DNA of 33,610 nucleotides from Bacteroidales bacterium (GCA_022837485.1 JALHHH010000040.1:1-33610); one strand, 5' to 3'; positions 1 through 7,945 are shown, numbered from the stretch's first letter. The notes: generated by a model from the sequence alone, not told the origin. Made by a program: numbers and translations.

Positions 1-175
1 TATAAAAGAGTAAAACAACAATAGGAATTCCGCAGACAATCGATTCATAATCCGTTTTGAAGAACGAAGCATACACTCTAAATGCCGCATTTTTACGAGG
101 AGTAGGCGAGGATATCGTCAGGCAGGGTTACAGTGTTAAATAAAATTAAAATAAAGAAATTCATTGGTACTTTGC

Positions 176-206
176 ATTGCATATTACCTTGTTTAATTTA
201 TCTTTG
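176..206 (+). promoter_or_regulatory. Bacteroidota-type promoter before the serC fragment
   Basis: A -7 box TATCTTTG (199-206) matches TAnnTTTG exactly, and ATTG at 176-179 lies 19 bases upstream as a -33 box. Transcription would start near 212-215, about 20 bases before the ATG at 233. The promoter lies directly before the fragment, so the fragment does not depend on an upstream serC body for expression. The call rests on consensus match and spacing only. Confidence 0.55.
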
Positions 207-232
207 TGACGTAAATAAAACATGTTGAAAAA

Positions 233-526
233 ATGAATATTGAGAAAGCCGACCTGCTTTACAATGCCATCGACAACAGCAAGATGTTTGTTGGAACGGC
301 CGAAAAAGATTCACGCTCACTAATGAATATCTGCTTTGTTATGAAAGAGCAGTATAAGGATAAGGAAGAAGCTTTCATGGAATTTGCAAAATCACGCGGA
401 ATGGTTGGTATTAAAGGTCACCGTTCGGTCGGAGGCTTCAGGGCTTCTACCTATAATGCACTTCCCAAAGAAAGTGTTGAAGCACTTATCGCCTGCATGC
501 ACGACTTTGAAAAAGAGAATGCATAA
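233..526 (+). pseudogene. serC: Stand-alone C-terminal fragment of phosphoserine aminotransferase (SerC)
   Basis: The 97 codons match only the last quarter of SerC, the PLP enzyme that converts 3-phosphohydroxypyruvate and glutamate to phosphoserine. Seen here: KADLLYNAIDNS near the start, RSLMNICFV, then GIKGHRSVGGFRASTYNALP and a final helix, which align with the end of SerC as recalled for E. coli (about 362 residues). The fragment keeps the KGHR and GGFRAS elements that help bind the substrate phosphate but has no cofactor domain and no PLP lysine, so it cannot be an aminotransferase alone. The frame is open only from base 215 (TAA at 212-214), so no N-terminal part lies directly upstream. 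It has its own promoter and terminator. It is either a remnant of a duplicated serC or a small expressed domain protein. The homology is clear; the current function is unknown. Confidence 0.8.
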
Positions 527-544
527 ACATCTTTGGTTAAAGGA

Positions 545-572
545 AGCCGGTCAAATCGACCGGCTTTTTTTT
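545..572 (+). terminator. Rho-independent terminator after the serC fragment
   Basis: AGCCGGTC (545-552) and GACCGGCT (558-565) form a perfect 8-bp stem with a 5-base loop, followed by a run of eight T (565-572). It sits 19 bases after the stop codon and separates the fragment from aat. Confidence 0.85.
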
Positions 573-657
573 GCCATTGCAAACTGCTTCTTTTAATAAA
601 TCAGCAGCCATCCCAAAAGGAGAATAGTGTAATTTTAACCCGAATAACCGGTATCAA

Positions 658-1350
658 ATGGTCGATAACAAACGAGTGCCATACCTCCGACAAGGCGATG
701 AATTTCCTCCGGTAAGCATGAGCCGGGCCGACGGACTGCTTGCTGCAGGCGGAGACCTTAGCGTTGACCGTTTGGTAAAAGCTTACAGCAACGGCATTTT
801 TCCCTGGTATGATGAACGTACGCCCATACTCTGGTATTCGCCTCTCAACCGTTGCCTGTTCAGACCATCCGAATTTAAAGTATCGGCGAGCCTAAGGCAA
901 AGACTTCGGAAAAACCAGTTTCGTTTTACGTTCGATTCAGATTTTGAGCAAGTTATCCATCATTGCGCATATATAAAACGAAAGGAAGATAACGGTACCT
1001 GGATTATCCCGGGCATGATAGATGCCTACATTCGCCTGCACAGGGAAGGGTATGCCCATTCGGTGGAGGTCTGGAACGGGCAACGCCTGGCCGGAGGGCT
1101 TTATGGAGTGTCGCTGGGAACAGCTTTTTTTGGTGAATCAATGTTTCATCTGGAAACCGATGCTTCGAAAGCTGCTCTGTATTATCTTTGCAAAGAACTT
1201 TCGGCATGGAATTTCCTGTTTATTGATGCCCAGTTAAGCACGGCCCACCTGCTAAGCCTTGGCGCCATTACCATTCCCAGGAGTCAGTATCTGGCTCTGC
1301 TGAAAGAAGCACTTAGGCAGCCAGGACGGAAAGGATCCTGGAAACAATAA
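658..1350 (+). CDS. aat: Leucyl/phenylalanyl-tRNA--protein transferase (Aat)
   Basis: This cytoplasmic enzyme moves Leu or Phe from aminoacyl-tRNA onto the N-terminal Arg or Lys of proteins, marking them for ClpAP degradation by the N-end rule. The 230 residues match the family's usual length. Visible family motifs in order are GLLAAGGDLS (about 26-35), YSNGIFPWY, LWYSP, a TWI element, HREGYAHSVEVW, LAGGLYG and FFGESMF with a following SKAAL helix. The ATG at 658 gives the expected short N-terminus (YLRQGDEFPP). It is the first gene of a tight same-strand cluster: the next gene starts 7 bases after its stop. The cluster's promoter is not obvious; a near-match TAATTTTA lies at about 631-638. 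Confidence 0.95.
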   Translation: MVDNKRVPYLRQGDEFPPVSMSRADGLLAAGGDLSVDRLVKAYSNGIFPWYDERTPILWYSPLNRCLFRPSEFKVSASLRQRLRKNQFRFTFDSDFEQVIHHCAYIKRKEDNGTWIIPGMIDAYIRLHREGYAHSVEVWNGQRLAGGLYGVSLGTAFFGESMFHLETDASKAALYYLCKELSAWNFLFIDAQLSTAHLLSLGAITIPRSQYLALLKEALRQPGRKGSWKQ

Positions 1351-1357
1351 ATTGCGG

Positions 1358-1834
1358 ATGACTGACCGACAAAAAGAATTTATGGCTGAAGCCATAAGAC
1401 TTGCAGAAGAGAACATCGTTACCGGCCATGGCGGTCCCTTTGGTGCTGTGGTTGTTAAAGATGGTAAAATAATTGGCCGCGGAAGCAACCTGGTAACCCT
1501 TAACAACGATCCTACGGCTCATGCTGAAATAGTGGCAATAAGAAATGCATGTGCAACGATTGGCACATTCCAGATCGATGGTTGTGAAATTTACTGCTCG
1601 TGCGAGCCCTGTCCTATGTGCCTGGGAGCCATCTACTGGGCCCGCCCCGACAGGATTTTTTATGCCGCCGGACGCAGCGATGCCGCAAATGCAGGGTTTG
1701 ACGACGATTTCATTTATGATGAAATCAAGGTGGAACCTGCAAAACGACGGATCCCTGCCGAACAGTTCCTGCGTACCGAAGCATTAAAGGTTTTTAATAA
1801 CTGGTCGGCTTCTGACCGTAAAATTCCATATTAA
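1358..1834 (+). CDS. guaD: Guanine deaminase, cytidine-deaminase fold (GuaD-like)
   Basis: Predicted to hydrolyse guanine to xanthine and ammonia in purine salvage. The 158 residues carry the zinc-binding signature of the deaminase superfamily: HAE (His55 and Glu57) and PCPMC (Cys85 and Cys88). Around them, GGPFGAVVVKDG, NNDPTAHAE, CEPCPMCLGAIYWARP and AGFDDDFIYDEI match the Bacillus subtilis GuaD type with its swapped C-terminal segment, rather than TadA or cytosine deaminase. A TTG at 1352 would add two residues; the ATG at 1358 is preferred. It starts 7 bases after aat and is probably co-transcribed with it. The class is certain; substrate choice of guanine over other nucleobases is inferred from the C-terminal half. 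Confidence 0.85.
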   Translation: MTDRQKEFMAEAIRLAEENIVTGHGGPFGAVVVKDGKIIGRGSNLVTLNNDPTAHAEIVAIRNACATIGTFQIDGCEIYCSCEPCPMCLGAIYWARPDRIFYAAGRSDAANAGFDDDFIYDEIKVEPAKRRIPAEQFLRTEALKVFNNWSASDRKIPY

Positions 1835-1856
1835 TCAACTTTATACTCTTTTTACA

Positions 1857-2237
1857 ATGGCTTTTGAAATTACAGGAAAACTAATCGAAAAGTTTGACAT
1901 CCAAACTGTTTCTGACAAGTTCAGAAAACGGGAATTCGTTATTGAATACCGTGAAAATCCCACTTCTTCCTATTCTGAAATGCTAAAATTCCAGCTCACC
2001 CAGGATCGCTGTACACTTGTTGATGCCTACACCATCGGACAGGAGGTCAAGGTTTGGTTCAACCTGAGGGGACGCCGCTGGGAAAAAGACGGAAGCGTTA
2101 ATTATTTCACCAACCTGGAAGCATGGCGAATGGAAAGTATTGCCGCAGCTGCCCAAACCTCAACTACAGGAGAATTGCCGGACAGCCGGCAAACCGATAC
2201 GTTTCAGGATGAGACCACTAATGATTTACCCTTCTAA
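1857..2237 (+). CDS. DUF3127 family protein with SSB-like C-terminal tip
   Basis: A 126-residue cytoplasmic protein of the DUF3127 family, common in Bacteroidota. Residues 1-95 form the conserved block (ITGKLIEKFDIQTVSDKFRKR, then EYRENP, KFQLTQDRC and VWFNLRGRRWEKDG), whose beta-rich pattern resembles an OB fold. Residues 95-126 are low-complexity and polar, rich in Ala, Thr, Gln and Asp, and end in TNDLPF. That layout, a small OB-like core plus a disordered acidic tail ending in D-L-P-F, is how single-stranded DNA-binding protein (SSB) is built. A role in ssDNA or SSB-partner binding is my inference; the family has no firmly assigned function that I know. It lies 22 bases after guaD and ends the cluster. 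Confidence 0.75.
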   Translation: MAFEITGKLIEKFDIQTVSDKFRKREFVIEYRENPTSSYSEMLKFQLTQDRCTLVDAYTIGQEVKVWFNLRGRRWEKDGSVNYFTNLEAWRMESIAAAAQTSTTGELPDSRQTDTFQDETTNDLPF

Positions 2238-2293
2238 ATTTTATGAAACGGCAAACACCGGAATATTCGGAGACCCATACGGGAAATTGATGG

Positions 2294-2325
2294 AAAAACA
2301 GGGGGATTGTACTCCTGTTTTTTTT
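2294..2325. terminator. Probable bidirectional terminator between convergent genes
   Basis: AAAACAGG (2295-2302) pairs with CCTGTTTT (2314-2321) around an 11-base loop. A T run (2318-2325) follows on the plus strand, and an A run on the left arm gives a U run on the minus strand. It lies between the DUF3127 gene and the convergent sensor kinase. Confidence 0.65.
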
Positions 2326-2395
2326 ATCACCCGCAACAGGCCGTGAAAATCCGCCTAAGGATGCTGAAAACGGATCATACGAAAAGAATGGATAA

Positions 2396-4327
2396 TTATT
2401 TGGGAACCACATCAAGAGTGAAGCTGAAGGTACTGCCCTTCCCAGCAGTGCTTCTGGCAACGATTTTTGACTTGTGCAGGTTCATGAATTCCTGACAAAG
2501 GATGAGCCCGAGTCCGGTGCCCGTTTCATTATTGGTACCTGTATTTTTTAGGTTACCATCGATCTTGAACAGTCTCGACATCTCTTCATCCGACATACCC
2601 ACACCGGTATCGCTGACACTGACCTCTGCCTTGCCATTGCTGCAATTGCAGCTTACGGTTACCGAGCCGCCGGCCGGAGTGAATTTTATGGCATTGCTCA
2701 GCAGATTCCGCAAAATGGTAAAGAGCATATTTTTATCGGCCATCACGTTAACATCACGGGTAAAATCGGTATACAATGATATCTGCTTATTATCGGCCGA
2801 TGTTCTTACCACATCAATGGACGTTTCAACGATCTCGGACAAATCAACCGGTTCGGGTTTAAAATCGATACGGCCCGACTGAGCCCTTGACCAGGTAAGC
2901 AGATTATCCAACAGCGAATAAATATGCTGGCTCGACTGGCGGATTATTCCCAGGTACGATCGTTTTTCAGCATCGGTGATTTCATCAAACTCATTGTACG
3001 CCAGATCAGCAAACCCGAGAAGGGAGGTGAAGGGATTTTTCAGGTCGTGCGCAATGATCGACAGAAACCGGTCTTTGGTTTGAATAAGTTGTTCTAGTTC
3101 CGTCTTTTGCGCTTCAATAAGCCGGTTCTTCTCTTCCAGATTGTTTGCTGTCGAGGATTTTGTATTGAACCGGCGGAAGAAAAGCGCCAGCAGAATTACA
3201 ATAAAAATTACAGTAACAATAAGTGCTGTCTGGGATTTGCGGTTTCGTTCGAGCAATAGGGCTTGTTCCAGGTTTTCACGCAGCAGGCGTTCGCTGTCGA
3301 GCTCCCGGCGTCCGGCCTCGAACCTGGCCTGGGCGTGATTCAGCATTCGGGCTTGCTCCAGATTATACAGACTGTCTTTGAGCTGGGTGTATTGTTCGAG
3401 GTAGGCATAGGCCTTGACAGGAAGGTTAAGAGCCATGGATATTTTCGCCAGCCCTGCATAGGCATCCAGCATTACATTATTTATTCTGAATTCTTTTGCT
3501 AATTCAAGTCCCAATTCTGCCATTTTCAGTGCTTCCGCTTTCTGTCCTGAAGCCAGAAAGACCGACCCGAGCGATACGCGAATCACGGCTTCATACTGCT
3601 TATCCCCGGTTTGCGAAGCCAAATCAAGTGCCTGATTCAGAAGAATTCCAGCATTTATGTAATCGTTACGGTCAAGGTTGATTTTACCCATACTCGTATA
3701 AATTACGATGAGTGACGGGTTGTGTATACCTCCACGCTGTGACCTTCGCTCCGCCTGACTGCTTCCTTCCACAAGATCCTTGTCGCGCAGCACACCTATA
3801 TTAAGATAGGATGCTTCAAGACCCTGCTGGCTCTCCAGTTCCTTAAAAATGCCAAGTGCCTTTTCGTAGTATGAATACGCCCGATCGGGATCACGTGATT
3901 CGTTGTATATAAATCCCAGGTTGATGCATGTATTGGCAACTTCGGTATACAGCCGGTTTCGCTCAAAATAACCGAGGGCTTTAAGGCAATGTTCGGCAGC
4001 TTTATCAAAATTGCGGATCATCCCGTAGATCATGCCCATATTATACTGAGCATTTGCCCATCCTACCGAATCCGGGATTCCGGCTCTAAGCTCCGATTCC
4101 TGCTTAAGATAGCCAATGGCTGCAGCATAATCTGCGGATTCAAAGGCTTGCCGGTACAACTGTTTCACAACCGCGGCGCGATCCACCGTATCGGAAGTCT
4201 TTTCAAGAACGGTCTTCAGACTGTCGGAAACGGCATCGGCTCCGGCTCCGGAAGGCGTCAGCAGAAAAAGTGCTGACATCATTGCCAGAGCAGAAAGCAT
4301 TTTACCGGTGATTTTCCTTAGCCGCAA
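2396..4327 (-). CDS. TPR-containing sensor histidine kinase
   Basis: A 643-residue membrane sensor kinase. Order: signal peptide (1-30), periplasmic TPR repeats (about 60-330), coiled coil (330-363), one membrane helix (366-385), second coiled coil, HisKA domain with the H-box SIIAHDLKNPF (phospho-acceptor His427), and an ATPase domain with N-box NLLSNAIKFT (541-550), DTGVGM (573-578) and GTGLGL (603-608). The start seems to be TTG at 4327: it supplies the basic n-region RLRKITGK for the signal peptide, whereas the next ATG (4300) would leave none. TTG follows the stop of the upstream radical SAM gene by one base, which suggests translational coupling. Residues 182-203, rich in Ser, Gln and Arg, replace the second helix of one TPR and look inserted. 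No response regulator or receiver domain is encoded nearby, so the partner is unknown. Confidence 0.9.
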   Translation of the reverse strand: MRLRKITGKMLSALAMMSALFLLTPSGAGADAVSDSLKTVLEKTSDTVDRAAVVKQLYRQAFESADYAAAIGYLKQESELRAGIPDSVGWANAQYNMGMIYGMIRNFDKAAEHCLKALGYFERNRLYTEVANTCINLGFIYNESRDPDRAYSYYEKALGIFKELESQQGLEASYLNIGVLRDKDLVEGSSQAERRSQRGGIHNPSLIVIYTSMGKINLDRNDYINAGILLNQALDLASQTGDKQYEAVIRVSLGSVFLASGQKAEALKMAELGLELAKEFRINNVMLDAYAGLAKISMALNLPVKAYAYLEQYTQLKDSLYNLEQARMLNHAQARFEAGRRELDSERLLRENLEQALLLERNRKSQTALIVTVIFIVILLALFFRRFNTKSSTANNLEEKNRLIEAQKTELEQLIQTKDRFLSIIAHDLKNPFTSLLGFADLAYNEFDEITDAEKRSYLGIIRQSSQHIYSLLDNLLTWSRAQSGRIDFKPEPVDLSEIVETSIDVVRTSADNKQISLYTDFTRDVNVMADKNMLFTILRNLLSNAIKFTPAGGSVTVSCNCSNGKAEVSVSDTGVGMSDEEMSRLFKIDGNLKNTGTNNETGTGLGLILCQEFMNLHKSKIVARSTAGKGSTFSFTLDVVPK

Positions 4328-4328
4328 A

Positions 4329-5303
4329 TTATTGATTATTAACGATTTCTATATTTTCCACAAAGGGATGGTCGCGATTGAAGTCTGGCAGGTAATGACT
4401 GCTGCTTTCCAGTTCCTGGATCCAGCCGTTGAAGAAGCCGATACGTTCCATTTCGTCGACAACCTCTCCGTATTCTGCTTCAGAAAGCTTTCGTCCGAGA
4501 CTTGGATGAAACGCTACTTTTGGCATGGGGTGATACTGAGCCATCAGCGAAAGATGTATTCTGGGCGAGAGTTCCGAAGCAAGAAAACCGAGCACATCCG
4601 TGCTGTTCTTGATAAATCCCGGCAAAACAAGATGCCTGACAACCATACCGCTTTCGGCCTTGCCATCGAGGCTTGTTATCAACGCAGATCCTTTTTGCCG
4701 GTACATCTCTTTCAGAGCAAGGGTTGCAACGCTTGCATAATCCGGAACGTCCGACAGCAGGGATCCCAGAGAATCGTCCATGTATTTCAGATCCGGAAGG
4801 TAAACATCCACGACACCTTCGAGGGATTTAAGTATATCAACTTTATCGTATGCATTTGTGTTATAAACAATTACCGGCTTCTTCCCTCTGTCGTGCACTG
4901 CTTTGATGATCAAGAGCATCTGGGGTATCATATGTGAAGGAGATACAAAACCAAGGGTATTGCATCCGGTATTCAGAATGGAGCAAATGGCATCGGCAAC
5001 AGCCGGAAGGGATTGAAATCCCGGATCCGGTACAGCCATTTTATCGCTTATCTGACAATTCTGACAATAACTGCACCTGAGGTTACAATGGGTAAAAAAC
5101 ACATTACAAACGCCTGATTCGCCTCCGATAACCGGCTCTTCACCCATATGGAGGCATACGGAACTTACACCCGGTAAAGCACCGGCTCCGCATTTGCCAA
5201 CCGCTCCTGAGAGACGGTCGGCTCCGCACTCCCTGGGGCAAATAACACATTTACCCAATTCGGCCGGAAAGCTGTAAGGAAAGTAGGCGTCGGTTAGTTT
5301 CAT
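4329..5303 (-). CDS. Radical SAM protein, PflA/PflX-like
   Basis: A 324-residue radical SAM enzyme of the group annotated as pyruvate-formate-lyase-activating-enzyme-like (PflX, COG1313). The cluster-binding motif CNLRCSYC lies at 73-80 (Cys73, Cys77, Cys80) with a further Cys83. An N-terminal cysteine set (Cys19, Cys22, Cys26, Cys38) precedes it, as is usual for this subfamily and may hold a second metal site. LGFVSPSHMIPQ and DVYLPDLKYMDD are further group features. The substrate is not known; no glycyl-radical enzyme lies in the window. It is the first gene of a two-gene unit with the TPR sensor kinase. The ATG at 5303 gives the standard N-terminus. Family assignment is strong, function open. 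Confidence 0.87.
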   Translation of the reverse strand: MKLTDAYFPYSFPAELGKCVICPRECGADRLSGAVGKCGAGALPGVSSVCLHMGEEPVIGGESGVCNVFFTHCNLRCSYCQNCQISDKMAVPDPGFQSLPAVADAICSILNTGCNTLGFVSPSHMIPQMLLIIKAVHDRGKKPVIVYNTNAYDKVDILKSLEGVVDVYLPDLKYMDDSLGSLLSDVPDYASVATLALKEMYRQKGSALITSLDGKAESGMVVRHLVLPGFIKNSTDVLGFLASELSPRIHLSLMAQYHPMPKVAFHPSLGRKLSEAEYGEVVDEMERIGFFNGWIQELESSSHYLPDFNRDHPFVENIEIVNNQ

Positions 5304-5396
5304 GCAATAGTAGGCTGTTGTTCCAAATATTACACCGGTTGCCCGGCAAGCCTGGCTAATCAGTTAGTTTATTGACCAAGCGGTGAAAAGTAACCT

Positions 5397-5433
5397 GTAA
5401 ACATGCCATTTTTTTATCAAAATGCCTGTTTAC
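5397..5433. repeat. Imperfect inverted repeat upstream of the radical SAM gene
   Basis: GTAAACA...ATTTT on the left and AAAAT...TGTTTAC on the right form arms of 7 + 5 matching bases interrupted by a few mismatched bases, with a T-rich centre. It lies about 95-130 bases upstream of the minus-strand radical SAM ATG. It could be an operator or a transcript-end hairpin; I cannot tell which. Confidence 0.35.
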
Positions 5434-5942
5434 CTAGAGATTCCGAGAAAAACCAACGCAGACACCTCTCCCTTTTACCCACATTATCAATAAGTTAACT
5501 GATTCTGTTATAAAATTAAAAAAAATCTGACTTAAAAAAAATACTCTAAGCCGGTATCCGGATTAAACAAGACTACCAGCTGAATTGCAGGGGTTTGGGA
5601 GCAACTGAACCTAAAGGACTTAATTAGTAAAAAATATTTACATACTTAAAGCGGTCGCTTCAGAATTCAGTCTTGAATAAGAGTCAAAAATACGGCATTT
5701 TTCTGGCTTCACAAGCGTTTACACGGAATTTTAATCAAAAACCACCAATAATATCGGGTAAAAAAAATAATAACAGGAAGCAAAACCTATCGATAAGGCG
5801 TTTACCTTCCGGGTATTGCTTATGCGTCAATGGATTCCGGATCCGATTCACTTAAAATACAGCGGTCAGCACGTCGTTCCGAAGGCTTTCTGAAATTCGA
5901 CGGATATTTACCCTAAAACTCTTTCTCTGTATTAAAACAGGA
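5434..5942. other. Non-coding AT-rich stretch
   Basis: About 500 bases without a gene I can support. A 60-codon open frame at 5673-5855 has a basic, low-information translation with no signal peptide or family resemblance. No tRNA, strong hairpin or repeat was seen. The only clear elements are the inverted repeat just before it and the promoter just after it. Confidence 0.5.
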
Positions 5943-5974
5943 TTTGTCCATTATTAAAAAATCACGTACGTTTG
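5943..5974 (+). promoter_or_regulatory. Promoter for the secreted beta-helix gene
   Basis: TTTG (5943-5946), a 20-base spacer and TACGTTTG (5967-5974) match the Bacteroidota -33/-7 promoter pattern with ideal spacing. The predicted start is near 5980, giving a 5' leader of about 70 bases before the ATG at 6053. Confidence 0.7.
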
Positions 5975-5980
5975 AAACTG

Positions 5981-5996
5981 CTGAAGGCTTCTTCAG
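5981..5996 (+). promoter_or_regulatory. 5'-UTR hairpin at the predicted transcript start
   Basis: CTGAAG (5981-5986), loop GCTT, CTTCAG (5991-5996) form a 6-bp stem that can extend by two wobble pairs. It would sit at the very 5' end of the mRNA, where a hairpin usually protects against 5'-end-dependent decay. There is no T run after it, so it is not a terminator. Confidence 0.45.
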
Positions 5997-6052
5997 TGAT
6001 ATAATCCAAACTGCAGCCCGCGAATAAGTAATTATAAAAAACAAACGTCCGG

Positions 6053-7648
6053 ATGAAATTAATCAAACGCATGCTAATAGTTAATTCCGTACTGCTGATG
6101 CTGGTATATTCCGGGTTAACCACCGCGCAAACCATTGAAGTTCAGGGCATACTTACAGGAGCTCCGGTAGCCGACACTTTACTTATCGTAGGTAACGTCA
6201 GCGTTCCACTGCATGAAATGCTCGACCTGAGCAATTGCAGATTTGTGCTGGCGAACCGTTACTATTCCATGGATATCCGGGGAAGTCTGACCGCACGGGG
6301 CACTGTTGAAGAACCCATTTTCTTCGGGGTCGCCGATACCAGTGGGTTCTCCGATTATAATTCAGACCGCGGAGGATGGGGCGGACTGATAATAGACGGC
6401 ACGAACAGCGGAATCGACTCCGTTGTGCTTGAAAACTGCGTATTCAGCCATGGTAAAACGACCGGAGCCTCTTCGTTTCTGAACGGAGGCATTATCAAAC
6501 TGGATTCCCGTGAAAGGGTGAGGTTCACAAACTGCAGTTTCCGGAACAACCATGCATTTGACTGGGGAGGTGCTATCTTTGTGAACAACAGTCATATATC
6601 GTTTATCAATTGCGAATTTGAAAACAACACCTGCGGTCAGGAGGGTCCTCCATACGGTTACGGGGGTGCCGTTTGCCTGATCAGCACGTGGGGTGAAATC
6701 CGCTTATGCCGGTTTTCCGACAACAACTCCACCGGTATTGGGGGCGCATTGTCACTGGAATATTCGGATGTTCTGGTTGCAGAAAGTATTTTCACAAATA
6801 ACAGGAGCGGACTGGGAGGAGCTCTGGGGTATATGCGCTCGGCTCCGCTTCTACCGGTGGCCGGCTGCCTGTTTACCGGAAACGGCTCGCGGTTTTTCGG
6901 GGGTGCCATTGCAAGCATAGAAGCATCGCCTATGTATCTGCACAATACGATTACAGCAAATTACTCCGAAGCATACGGAGGCGGAATGTACTGTAACGAA
7001 GGTGCTTCTCCAGTTTCCGTTAACACCATATTATACAACAATACAGCACCGGAAGGCCAGGAAGTTTATATTTGGGATCTGGCATCAGCGCCGGCTTTTT
7101 ACAACTGCAACATCCGGGGAGGACGTGAGGCATTTTCAGGAACCGGCGCAGGAAGTCTGCAGTCGCCATATGAAAACAACATCGATACCTTGCCGGGATT
7201 TCAGGAAACAATTCCTCATCCATTCGGATTATTCCCGGATTCACCGTGCATCGATAAAGGCCTGATAATCACGGACTGGACGTATTACCCGGTTGCCGAT
7301 CTGGCAGGAAATCCGCGCATCAGCGGTGCGTTACCCGACATTGGGGCATACGAATACCAGCACGGACTGTCGGTTCCGGAACAAGAAGAAATTATTCACT
7401 TTACACTTTGTCCTATTCCGTTTAGCTCGGAACTGCACATATATAAAAGTATAGCCTCCCGGGTATCCGGTGTTATGATAATTTACGACATCTCCGGGTG
7501 TGAAATCGTTCGCTCACATATACTTAAACCGGGAGAAACGTTTTCATGGGACGGCACACTCCTTTCGGGCGAAAAGGCTGAACAAGGGGTTTACATTATC
7601 CGGGACATCCGCAGCGGGCAGACTGCAAAAGCAATAAAAACATTTTAA
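6053..7648 (+). CDS. Secreted right-handed beta-helix protein with T9SS sorting domain
   Basis: A 531-residue exported protein. Residues 1-25 are a signal peptide ending near TTAQ. Residues about 120-350 contain repeated beta-helix coils of the polymorphic-membrane-protein/parallel-beta-helix type, marked by recurring GGAI, GGAL, GGAV and NN-S/T elements (for example FRNNHAFDWGGAIFVNNS). LPDIGAYEY closes the helix, as is common in this family. The last ~80 residues (TLCPIPFSSELHIY, DISGCEIV, and a final GVYIIRDI...KAIKTF) form a type A T9SS C-terminal sorting domain, so the protein should cross the outer membrane and be anchored or released. No catalytic residues of a known polysaccharide lyase are evident; it may bind or cleave glycans, or be an adhesin. 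It is monocistronic with its own promoter. Confidence 0.87.
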   Translation: MKLIKRMLIVNSVLLMLVYSGLTTAQTIEVQGILTGAPVADTLLIVGNVSVPLHEMLDLSNCRFVLANRYYSMDIRGSLTARGTVEEPIFFGVADTSGFSDYNSDRGGWGGLIIDGTNSGIDSVVLENCVFSHGKTTGASSFLNGGIIKLDSRERVRFTNCSFRNNHAFDWGGAIFVNNSHISFINCEFENNTCGQEGPPYGYGGAVCLISTWGEIRLCRFSDNNSTGIGGALSLEYSDVLVAESIFTNNRSGLGGALGYMRSAPLLPVAGCLFTGNGSRFFGGAIASIEASPMYLHNTITANYSEAYGGGMYCNEGASPVSVNTILYNNTAPEGQEVYIWDLASAPAFYNCNIRGGREAFSGTGAGSLQSPYENNIDTLPGFQETIPHPFGLFPDSPCIDKGLIITDWTYYPVADLAGNPRISGALPDIGAYEYQHGLSVPEQEEIIHFTLCPIPFSSELHIYKSIASRVSGVMIIYDISGCEIVRSHILKPGETFSWDGTLLSGEKAEQGVYIIRDIRSGQTAKAIKTF

Positions 7649-7774
7649 CCGTCCGAAAAAAATAGGAAAGGATCGTTCTTAGAAATTTTAAATGCCTGTA
7701 AATCACAGGACACCCTCTTATATTTTAAAATTCGTTAGAATCTTTTACTACATTGACACACAATAATTAATTAA

Positions 7775-7842
7775 AATCAATAATTCGATTCACGCTTATT
7801 AAAATATTGATTATCTGACATGTGTATTCAAAGATCAGATAA
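7775..7842. promoter_or_regulatory. Two adjoining inverted repeats upstream of the ROK regulator (candidate operators)
   Basis: First pair: AATCAATA (7775-7782) and TATTGATT (7805-7812). Second pair: TTATCTGA (7811-7818) and TCAGATAA (7835-7842). Both have perfect 8-base arms, with 22- and 16-base spacers. They lie 100-170 bases before the regulator gene, a natural place for an autoregulated ROK repressor to bind AT-rich palindromes. The region is very AT-rich, so chance matches are possible. The rest of the intergenic stretch 7649-7945 shows no gene and no clear -7 box. Confidence 0.35.
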
Positions 7843-7945
7843 AAGTTATAATCACCAAGTTCTTTATAACTTTTTTTAATAATTTTTGCCGGAGTAGAGA
7901 AATTTAATAATTTTACACATCCAAAACACCAAAATCAAGAAGATT

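Noticed and set aside
48..143. Short open frame ending AAFLRGVGEDIVRQGYSVK at 141-143
   Set aside because: It is interrupted by a stop at 48-50 and has no clear start or family match; it may be the end of an upstream gene but cannot be supported.
4308..4937. Plus-strand open frame of 209 codons
   Set aside because: It lies antisense to the well-supported radical SAM gene and its translation has no family features.
5673..5855. 60-codon open frame in the long intergenic region
   Set aside because: Low-information basic peptide with no promoter, export signal or recognisable motif.
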